Positions 45,560-52,573 of a stretch of 64,000 bases of DNA are shown here, in pieces; position 1 is the stretch's first letter, and the number at the start of each line of letters is the position of its first letter. A program made the position numbers and the translations under genes. The stretch is from Bremerella volcania (GTDB lineage: Bacteria; Planctomycetota; Planctomycetia; Pirellulales; Pirellulaceae), in NCBI RefSeq assembly GCF_007748115.1, contig NZ_CP036289.1:5704001-5768000 (forward strand), written 5' to 3'. Under the pieces are notes generated by a model, which saw only the letters and a program-made list of their open reading frames with translations, ran no database searches and was not told the DNA's origin.

Positions 45560-46399
45560 TTAGTATCGGATAGCGCACCACAATGCCCGGATGCCATCTT
45601 TCCAACCGATCTTCTTCCCCTCTTCAAAGGTCCGAGGGTAATAGCGAATCGGTACTTCGCGAATTCGCAGCCCCTTGCGTCGGGCCAGCTTGGCGGTGAT
45701 TTCCGGCTCGATCCCAAAACGCTTCTCACGAAGCGTGGGAGCGATCTCTTGAATCACCTCGCGCCGGAACACCTTGTAACAGGTTTCCATATCGGTGAGA
45801 AGCAGATTCGAGAACAAGTTCGACCACATCGTCACGAGCTTGTTAGCCAGGTAGTGTCGCACGCGTGGCACGTTGCGCTGCCCGGTGATGAAGCGGCTGC
45901 CGTAAACGGCGTCGACCCCTTCGCAAATGATCGGCTGCAGCAGTACCCGGTAATCCTTCGGGGTATATTCCAGATCGGCATCCTGGATGATGACCGCGTC
46001 GCCGGTTGCTTCCTTGAAACCGGTGGCTAGGGCCGCTCCTTTGCCTTGGTTCTTTTCGTGCAGAATGATCTTCAGATCGGATTGATCATGGAGCGTTTCC
46101 AGTAGGTCCCGCGTTCCGTCGGTGCTGCCGTCGTCGACCAAAATGATTTCGCACTTGAATCCGCACTGGCGAACTGCTGCAATGACTTGTTGCAGCGAGT
46201 TGACTTCGTTGTAGATAGGCACCACGACCGAGAGCAGAAAGTCGCGCGGAATATCGTAAATCGCCAGTCGATAACAGGCCGCTTCACCCAAAACCTGGTG
46301 CAGCAGTTCCACTCGGCGCGATTCATCCGTGGAGATCTCCAAAAGGGTCTGCTCCAGATGCGACACGACGTCCTGATCGTTTTCTGAGTGAATACTCAT
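45560..46399 (-). CDS. GT2 dolichyl-phosphate-mannose-synthase-like glycosyltransferase
   Basis: A 279-residue GT-A glycosyltransferase: LLSVVVPIYNEVNSLQQVI, DDGSTDGTRD, NQGKGAALATGF and QDADLEYTP with the nucleotide-metal Asp. It lacks membrane helices. The ATG at 46399 is preferred over an upstream start at 46486, which would extend into the divergent promoter region. It probably charges a polyprenyl phosphate with a sugar. The flippase gene follows by 31 bases. Confidence 0.92.
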   Translation of the reverse strand: MSIHSENDQDVVSHLEQTLLEISTDESRRVELLHQVLGEAACYRLAIYDIPRDFLLSVVVPIYNEVNSLQQVIAAVRQCGFKCEIILVDDGSTDGTRDLLETLHDQSDLKIILHEKNQGKGAALATGFKEATGDAVIIQDADLEYTPKDYRVLLQPIICEGVDAVYGSRFITGQRNVPRVRHYLANKLVTMWSNLFSNLLLTDMETCYKVFRREVIQEIAPTLREKRFGIEPEITAKLARRKGLRIREVPIRYYPRTFEEGKKIGWKDGIRALWCAIRY

Positions 46400-46521
46400 T
46401 GATTTTTGGCAATTCCGGGAAGAAAAAGGCCCGAACCCGGAACGGGTCACGGTGACCAACCAAGTCCGCGTACAAGTATAGAGCACTTCTTAGAAAAAAC
46501 GAACCTTGGAGACCCGCAGCT

Positions 46522-47337
46522 ATGATCGCTCCCTACATTGTCGCCGCCCTACAAATGGACTCGGGAGCGGAAAAATCGGATAATTTGGAACAAGCCGAAT
46601 CGATGATCGCCGATGCGGCCCAGGCCGGTGCCCAATTGGTGGTCCTTCCTGAGTTGTTTCCGTACCTGGGAAGTGTCTCTCAATTACGAGAAAACGCCGA
46701 AACGATGGACGGCAAAGTCCTGCAAACGATGCGGGGACTGGCCATCAAGCACGAGTTGGTGTTGTGTGCCGGCAGCGTTGCGGTCGCCGCCAGCGATGAT
46801 CCCACGATGGTGATGAACCGAAGCATTTTGTTTGGCCCGCATGGCCAAGTTTTGGCCACCTATGACAAGATCCACTGCTTCGACATCAACTTGCCGGATG
46901 TGAAAGTGGTCGAGTCCGACTTCGTGCGAGCCGGCAGTCAACTTTCGGTCGCTTCAACTCCGCTAGGGCATATCGGACAAGCCATTTGTTACGACCTGCG
47001 GTTCCCCGAGATCTTTCGTCGCCTGACCGAAGATGGAATGCAAGTCTGCGTGCTGCCTGCGGCGTTCACCGACAAGACAGGTCAGGCACATTGGGAGGTT
47101 TTAGCGCGTGCTCGCGCGATTGAAAATCAGATTTACGTCGTCGCCGCGAATCAATGTGGCATGTATGGCAATTCAATTCAGTGCTACGGAAATTCGTTGG
47201 TCATTGATCCGTGGGGAAAGGTCCTGGCCCGCGGCGATGATCGTCAGCCAGGTATCATCTACGCCGAGATTGACCTGGCTGCCCAGCGTAAAATACGTGC
47301 GGAATTACCGGCACTTTCGCATCGCCGGATGGCCTAA
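46522..47337 (+). CDS. nitrilase-superfamily amidase (Nit/omega-amidase-like)
   Basis: A 271-residue carbon-nitrogen hydrolase with the catalytic triad: Glu in VVLPELFPY, Lys in YDKIHCFD and Cys in AICYDLRFPE. The IENQIYVVAANQCGMYGNSIQCYGNSLVIDPWG block is typical of branch-10 Nit proteins. It likely hydrolyses deaminated glutathione or a 2-oxo-acid amide. It is divergent from the GT2 gene with 122 bases between starts. Confidence 0.93.
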   Translation: MIAPYIVAALQMDSGAEKSDNLEQAESMIADAAQAGAQLVVLPELFPYLGSVSQLRENAETMDGKVLQTMRGLAIKHELVLCAGSVAVAASDDPTMVMNRSILFGPHGQVLATYDKIHCFDINLPDVKVVESDFVRAGSQLSVASTPLGHIGQAICYDLRFPEIFRRLTEDGMQVCVLPAAFTDKTGQAHWEVLARARAIENQIYVVAANQCGMYGNSIQCYGNSLVIDPWGKVLARGDDRQPGIIYAEIDLAAQRKIRAELPALSHRRMA

Positions 47338-47548
47338 GCAGCCTGGCAACGGTTCTTACGTCGCCTGCACACTACACACAAATTACCATGCAATAACAAA
47401 GTTATAATCGAACAATTTTTCACAACTTAGCGAGCAATTCAGGGCAATGCGTTTTTTGTGCACAAGAATTGTCGACCAATTGCAAACGATTTTACAGCGT
47501 GAAATTCAAGCCAGAATCACAATGTGAAAAAAAGATTACGATGGTTGC

Positions 47549-47577
47549 TTGACAACTCCGCTCCGCTTCGCAAAATT
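47549..47577 (+). promoter_or_regulatory. candidate promoter in the non-coding region
   Basis: Consensus -35 TTGACA (47549-47554), spacing 17, and a weak -10 AAAATT (47572-47577). Confidence 0.35.
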
Positions 47578-47907
47578 AGTCCCTATGTTGATTGGAACCA
47601 AGGGACGCTGACTTGCGTCTTAAACACCTCTCTCCTCAAAAACCTGTGTCATTCGTTGCAAACTGGTCGCTCTGACCATCGGTTCCCGGCTCGCGATAAG
47701 GACATCCCCAGGGAGTTCTGCGCGCCTGGAAAGTGCAGCGTCGTCGCTCGGTTTTGTTGGCCAGTGTGCAGGCCATTCGAGAAAGCGAGAGGGATATGAG
47801 TGCGTGCGAGAGATATTGCTTTCCGGCAAAGGGAATTGTCACACATAGGTTGGCAACACTCTCCGCTAAAAAGTTTGAAGGGCGACGACTGAGGGAAACG
47901 ACGTGCG

Positions 47908-47925
47908 ACAGGCTTTCGGGCCTGT
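47908..47925 (+). terminator. hairpin near the end of the non-coding region
   Basis: ACAGGC (47908-47913) and GCCTGT (47920-47925) form a perfect 6-bp stem with a 6-base loop, followed by TTATGG. It lies about 100 bases before folK and might terminate or attenuate a transcript. Confidence 0.4.
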
Positions 47926-48023
47926 TTATGGAGATCCCTTCATGCTTTTTGGCGTCCTGATCAACATGTTATTCACACCTGTTCATTTGCCTTTTCCCCA
48001 ACCGCTCGCAGAGCAACGGACCT

Positions 48024-48986
48024 GTGCCCACCATTTTGATTGCCCTGGGCGCGAACCTCGGAGACCGCGGAGCGGTACTTACTCAGGCTGTCGACCAACT
48101 CGCTACCGATCCTGACTTTACGCTGGAAGCACGAAGCGAACTCTTGGTCACCAAACCTGTGGGTGGCCCCAGCGGACAACCTGATTATCTCAATTCGGCT
48201 GCGAAATTTTCTACTTCGCTCTCGCCGGAACAAGTTCACCAGAAACTGATCAACGTCGAGCAAAGCCACGGTCGCGTTCGCATCCAACGCTGGGGTGCTC
48301 GAAAGCTTGATCTTGACTTGCTTCTCTATGATCAGCAGATCACCAAAACCTTGCAGCTTACCATCCCCCATCCCCGGATGAGCTTCCGACGTTTCGTCAT
48401 GCAGCCGGCTGCCCAGGTCGCCGCGGAGATGCTTCATCCCGATCTCAACGCCAGCATCGGCGACTTGTGGCGACATCTCTCGACCACGCCGCCCGTAGTC
48501 GAGATCGCCGCACTGCCGGGGCCTGCGGTCAGTCAGCTGCTCGCTGCGACCGAAAAAGAACTAAGCGACCCAAAACATTCGCTGGCGAATCAATTGCTTA
48601 CGTATCCAAAATCGAAACACGACCTGGTGACCTCGCTCACCGATTTGACCCAGCACCAGGCCGTTCATCGCAGCCTCCCCCCTGGCTGCAGCGTCCGAGT
48701 TCTTCCCTGGTGGTTCGATATCGCGGAGGTCCTGACCGGGCCGCAGCAGAGCAACACCACAAGCATCGAGCCAGCGCGGCTGACCGTCTATTGGAATCGT
48801 CCCGACCAGACCTACGGAGCCATGGAAGACGGTTGGTGGACTCAAGAAGAAAGAAGCGGCCTACAAGCTGCGCTAGCCGAGGCCGTTCGACAAAAGGTTC
48901 ATGCGCCGCGTCTATGGCTGGAAGGCAACGATCTTGCGTCGGCTGTCACCGAACTGACCGCGGCCATTCAAGCCATGCAAGGCTAA
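48024..48986 (+). CDS. folK: HPPK (FolK) with an unidentified C-terminal extension
   Basis: A 320-residue protein from a GTG start. Residues 1-155 are a complete 6-hydroxymethyl-7,8-dihydropterin pyrophosphokinase: LIALGANLGDR, TKPVGGPSGQPDYLNSA, RVRIQRWGARKLDLDLLLY and IPHPRMSFRRFV. Normal HPPK ends there at about 160 residues. The remaining 160 residues have no motif I recognise. No P-loop is seen, so the deoxynucleoside-kinase fusion known in other phyla is not supported. The first half makes the pyrophosphate precursor of folate. Confidence 0.93.
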   Translation: MPTILIALGANLGDRGAVLTQAVDQLATDPDFTLEARSELLVTKPVGGPSGQPDYLNSAAKFSTSLSPEQVHQKLINVEQSHGRVRIQRWGARKLDLDLLLYDQQITKTLQLTIPHPRMSFRRFVMQPAAQVAAEMLHPDLNASIGDLWRHLSTTPPVVEIAALPGPAVSQLLAATEKELSDPKHSLANQLLTYPKSKHDLVTSLTDLTQHQAVHRSLPPGCSVRVLPWWFDIAEVLTGPQQSNTTSIEPARLTVYWNRPDQTYGAMEDGWWTQEERSGLQAALAEAVRQKVHAPRLWLEGNDLASAVTELTAAIQAMQG

Positions 48987-48991
48987 GCGAT

Positions 48992-49204
48992 CTATTCCGA
49001 GTGATGCTCGGTGAGGAACCGATCGGCTTCCTCTTTCTTGTCGCTGGGCACCATAATGCGGATCGCCAGCACGCCGGTGAGACCGCCTTGATGGTCGTTA
49101 TCCAGCGCACACGGAATTCCTTCTTCTTGAAGCGCGTTCTGAATGATCGTTGCTTCCTCGTGACTTTGGCACGTACGGACGGCCACAAAATCCATATCTT
49201 CCAT
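48992..49204 (-). CDS. DUF2007-type putative signal-transducing protein
   Basis: A 70-residue protein: MDFVAVRTCQSHEEATIIQNALQEEGIPCALDNDH followed by IRIMVPSDKKEEADRFL, the ACT-like DUF2007 pattern. The start at 49204 has GGGAG about 10 bases upstream; the next ATG at 49195 is close behind. A longer reading to 49315 is in frame but adds unlikely residues. Its stop lies 5 bases from folK's stop on the other strand. Function unknown. Confidence 0.75.
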   Translation of the reverse strand: MEDMDFVAVRTCQSHEEATIIQNALQEEGIPCALDNDHQGGLTGVLAIRIMVPSDKKEEADRFLTEHHSE

Positions 49205-49349
49205 AAAACCGATACTCCCACTCTCGAAGTCAAACTCAAAGCCTGCAGGCTCCCACACATGGGACGCGCTTATTAGGCAATTGTAACCTAGTCTTTCCTT
49301 GAAACCCCAAACCATTCTTTATGATTCTCAGGGCATCAGGATCAATACT

Positions 49350-49784
49350 ATGGCCAACCGTAAACTGAAAACCGTAATTCTCGACGACGACGCTGGGATC
49401 GTTCGTTTGGTGAAAACCATTCTCCGCGGAGCTTTCGGCAATGAGTTGGACCTGGTTGACTTTACCGACGCACATGAAGCCCAGAAGTGGATTAGCAATA
49501 ACTGCTGCGATCTGCTGATCAGCGACATCGAGATGCCCGACATCGACGGCCAGGACATGTTGATCTTCGCCAAACAGCGAAATGCCTGGACTCAGGTCGT
49601 CTTCCTGACCGGTCAGTCGAGTTGGATGCATGTGACCCAAGCCGTCGAAAATGGTGCGTCTGACTTCCTGCTCAAACCGATTCAGCGAGCCGAACTGTGC
49701 AACATCGTTCAACAGCACATCGAACGCGCCGCTCGCTGGCAGTCGGCCCTGTTTCCCAAGCCGATCGCCTCGGCCGGAAACTAA
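49350..49784 (+). CDS. stand-alone response-regulator receiver (CheY-like)
   Basis: A 144-residue single receiver domain: acidic pair in ILDDDAG, phosphorylated Asp in LLISDIEMPDIDG, Thr in VFLTGQS and Lys in FLLKPI. No output domain follows. The ATG at 49350 has AGGA about 8-10 bases upstream. It probably relays a signal by protein contacts. No histidine kinase is nearby. A strong GNRA hairpin follows. Confidence 0.92.
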   Translation: MANRKLKTVILDDDAGIVRLVKTILRGAFGNELDLVDFTDAHEAQKWISNNCCDLLISDIEMPDIDGQDMLIFAKQRNAWTQVVFLTGQSSWMHVTQAVENGASDFLLKPIQRAELCNIVQQHIERAARWQSALFPKPIASAGN

Positions 49785-49820
49785 TCGCCGCTGCCCTGGG
49801 GTACGATAACCGAAACGACC

Positions 49821-49844
49821 GCTATCACCGGAAACGGTGATGGC
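49821..49844 (+). terminator. GNRA-tetraloop hairpin after the receiver gene
   Basis: GCTATCACCG-GAAA-CGGTGATGGC forms a 10-bp stem (one G-U) with a GAAA tetraloop. AATATTTCTT follows. It is 37 bases past the receiver stop. Confidence 0.65.
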
Positions 49845-50004
49845 AATATTTCTTGCTTGCGCCGAGACATTTGGCTGCGCGGACCTTATTGATGAGGTAA
49901 CGTTTTGTGGCGAAATTCGAATTGGATTTCGCTTCATGCGCATGTCGTAATGGATGACGTGCCATGATGCACTCCCCACCCCAACGATGCAGGAAGCGAA
50001 TCTC

Positions 50005-52212
50005 GTGGTCCGCTGGAAGCCGACATTTGCCACCCTTTGCGCTGCGATCTTGCTGATTCAGTTTGCATCGGGCTGCGCGCTCTGCCGCAAGGGGCGTTGG
50101 CGTGATCCTCAAATGGTGGCTCCATGCCCGGAAGCCAACCCAAAGTCGCAATATCCGTTTGGCATCTGGTGCAATCCGTGCGACGTCAGTACGACCCAGT
50201 CGACTGACACCGACGCGCTCGCGAGTACCCAAGTCGCTCCTAACTTCATCCAACTGTGCGCCTTCGAAGAAGAGATCGACGCTCCCGAAGCGTACGAGGA
50301 CGTCTCGACCAACCTGGGAGAAGCGGTCGTCGGCCGTCCTCTCAAACGCATGTCGAACATGCCCAATCTCCTCGATCACGGTGGCGAGCGTATCGAGACA
50401 CCCACTGCCCGAACGATCGAACCGGAAGCCATGGGCACCGAGGTCATCGGCGAGCCATTGAACCTTGGCCCTGAGTTCTTTCAAAGTGAACTGGGGGAAG
50501 GGGAAGTTCTTTACATGCCGGATCTGCCTGGCATGGTCGAGCAATCGATCCCCGAGTCGGAGTCCGCCGAGATCCAGCTGCGACAGGCCGAGTCGTACTA
50601 CGCGATGGCGGTCGACGCCGACAAGCAACTCGACGAGTCAGCGATGAACATGTACCTCGACGCGGCCATCGCGGCCTATCGTTACATGCAAACCGTTCCG
50701 CCCCAACCCAAGACCACCAAGGGAACCGAACGCGCCTGGCAGGTCTACCACTCGTCGATTGCCCGCTTGATGTTTATCGCCGACAAGGCAGGCTATATCG
50801 ATAAGCAGTGCGGCATCAAGTTGCCCGTCAATGGCGGCTATAAAATCGTCGAGTTCGAATACGTCAACTTCCAGCGCACCGCCGACGACTTCGATCGCTG
50901 GCACGTCGTGGGAGATTATCAGTCGAAATATCTTCTCACCAAGCACCGTTCGCCGGGGCTGGGGGTTCCGATGGTCTGCATCCGCGAGCGGAAGAAGGCC
51001 GATAAGTGGTTCCCGGAAGAAGTTCCGTTTTCCGTGACCGGCATCCTGCGTCCCGAAGCGGAGATGAATCTGTACGACGCGACCGTCGAAGCCCATTCTC
51101 CGGAAGGAACGCACATCGAGCAGGTCGTCGCCAAGCTCGAACTGTACGATCCTCGCACCTCAGGCGACGTCGAATTCCACTGCCGCCAGGTTCCGCTGGC
51201 CAAGGATACGACCGCGCCGTACGCGTATCTCCTCAGCGAAACGCGCGACGAATCGAAGCTCAAGGCCATGCATCCTTACCAAGACATGACCAACCGCGGA
51301 CTGTTCATTCTCGAACCGCACCGCAAAGGGAAGATTCCAGTCATCTTCGTTCACGGCCTTCTCTCGGCTCCCTATACCTGGGCCGGCATTGCCAACGAGA
51401 TCGATGGCAATCCCGACCTGGCAGCGCGCTACGAAGTCTGGGCGTTCCACTATCCCACGGGTGCACCCTTCCTGGAAACGGCCGCCGTGTTGCGAGAACA
51501 GTTCGATCAAATCATCAGGGAAATGGATCCGAGCGGATTCGATCGAGACCTTCGCAACGTCGTGCTGGTCGGTCACAGCATGGGTGGCCTCGTTGCAAAG
51601 CTGCAAGCCGCCGATAGCGGCAACACGCTGTGGGAACACGCGGCCTTCCAACCGCTCAATACGCTCGATGCTCCGCCGAAGATGCAGGAGTACTTGCGTC
51701 GACAGTTTTACTTCACTCATTCACCCCACGTGGGCCGCGTCGTCTTCATCGGCACGCCGCACCAAGGCACCACCCATCTGTCCGCCAAGACAGGTCACGT
51801 CTCCGCGACACTTGTCCATGAAGATCCCTGCTTGAAGGATGCCCACCGACAATTGATCGAAGACAACCCGGCTGCGTTTCGCAAAGAGTTCCGTCACCGC
51901 GTGCCGATCAGTCTCGACCTGATCAGTCCCAAGAGCATGCTGCTGACCGGCATTTATCGCTTGCCGATTCAACCGGACATTCCGAGCCACACGATCCTCG
52001 GCAACGGTTGGTGGACGCCGCACGATGGGCAAAGCGATAGCATCGTTCCCGTTTCCAGCGCACGATTGCCAGGCGTGCAGACCGAGATCATGGTCAACTC
52101 GCTGCATACTCATCTGAATCGAAATGCCGGAACGGTTTGCGAAGTCCTGCGCATCTTACGGGTGCACGGCACGAGGCCAGCTTTTGCCAGCCAGGTTGGC
52201 CCGATTCGTTAG
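50005..52212 (+). CDS. lipoprotein-type alpha/beta hydrolase
   Basis: A 735-residue protein. A signal peptide ending in a lipobox (FASGC, about residues 17-21) predicts a lipoprotein. The N-terminal 400 residues are unassigned. The catalytic domain begins with IPVIFVHGLLSAPYTWAGIANEI (about 440) and has the nucleophile elbow GHSMGG (about 518-523), then FIGTPHQGT. The GTG at 50005 is favoured by AGGAAG 8 bases upstream; an ATG at 49987 is in frame but lacks one. It likely acts as an envelope esterase, lipase or peptidase. A divergent DUF2007 gene and the receiver gene lie upstream, without a clear link. Confidence 0.8.
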   Translation: MVRWKPTFATLCAAILLIQFASGCALCRKGRWRDPQMVAPCPEANPKSQYPFGIWCNPCDVSTTQSTDTDALASTQVAPNFIQLCAFEEEIDAPEAYEDVSTNLGEAVVGRPLKRMSNMPNLLDHGGERIETPTARTIEPEAMGTEVIGEPLNLGPEFFQSELGEGEVLYMPDLPGMVEQSIPESESAEIQLRQAESYYAMAVDADKQLDESAMNMYLDAAIAAYRYMQTVPPQPKTTKGTERAWQVYHSSIARLMFIADKAGYIDKQCGIKLPVNGGYKIVEFEYVNFQRTADDFDRWHVVGDYQSKYLLTKHRSPGLGVPMVCIRERKKADKWFPEEVPFSVTGILRPEAEMNLYDATVEAHSPEGTHIEQVVAKLELYDPRTSGDVEFHCRQVPLAKDTTAPYAYLLSETRDESKLKAMHPYQDMTNRGLFILEPHRKGKIPVIFVHGLLSAPYTWAGIANEIDGNPDLAARYEVWAFHYPTGAPFLETAAVLREQFDQIIREMDPSGFDRDLRNVVLVGHSMGGLVAKLQAADSGNTLWEHAAFQPLNTLDAPPKMQEYLRRQFYFTHSPHVGRVVFIGTPHQGTTHLSAKTGHVSATLVHEDPCLKDAHRQLIEDNPAAFRKEFRHRVPISLDLISPKSMLLTGIYRLPIQPDIPSHTILGNGWWTPHDGQSDSIVPVSSARLPGVQTEIMVNSLHTHLNRNAGTVCEVLRILRVHGTRPAFASQVGPIR

Positions 52213-52573
52213 CCCGGCTGACTGCTAGGGATTTCTGCGATTGATTCTTAAAACATGCCTGCGAAAAATCGCTCATTCGCCTTTCCCCTAGCTTGCGGAA
52301 TCTCAGCGTTAACGTTCGTTATTTTTACACTCTTGTCTGATTTATCCCAATTTGTCGGGAATCGTCCAATTTGAAATCACCACCGAAGCTTTCAACGCGG
52401 CGGCGCTCAGGCTTATAATCTTAAGATTCGTAATGCACTGACAGGCCTTTCAGAGGCCGAAGGGAATCTCGAACCACCTACCTCGCTTCGCTGGCCGTGT
52501 GCTCGTTTCCGCTTCCTCGCAAACGCATACCATCACACGGTTGCCACGAACCCTTTTCAAAACCAGGAACACC
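52213..52573. other. 361-base intergenic region with TATAAT and palindrome
   Basis: No gene is seen. It is AT-rich to about 52400. A TATAAT box at 52414-52419 and an overlapping perfect 12-bp palindrome form a likely regulated promoter for the dehydrogenase gene. A small GGCCT-TTCAG-AGGCC hairpin follows at about 52445. Confidence 0.55.
52414..52428 (+). promoter_or_regulatory. -10 box overlapped by a palindromic operator-like site
   Basis: TATAAT (52414-52419) overlaps the perfect palindrome AATCTTAAGATT (52417-52428), about 150 bases before the start at 52574. A repressor bound there would block polymerase. No -35 with good match is seen 17 bases upstream. Confidence 0.45.

Larger units (their letters stand above)
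47338..48023. other. 686-base non-coding region upstream of folK; candidate structured RNA
   Basis: No protein-coding gene is credible: the open frames here are short, overlap on both strands and have no ribosome binding site or known product. The first 200 bases are AT-rich with a TATAAT at 47403-47408. TTGACA (47549-47554) with AAAATT 17 bases later could start transcription, and a hairpin with a trailing TTTA (47908-47925) could end it, giving an RNA of about 340 bases. I could not match it to tmRNA, RNase P, SRP or 6S RNA motifs. Confidence 0.4.

Noticed and set aside
47524-47799. 91-codon frame in the region upstream of folK
   Set aside because: No ribosome binding site, biased and motif-free translation, overlaps other equally poor frames on both strands.
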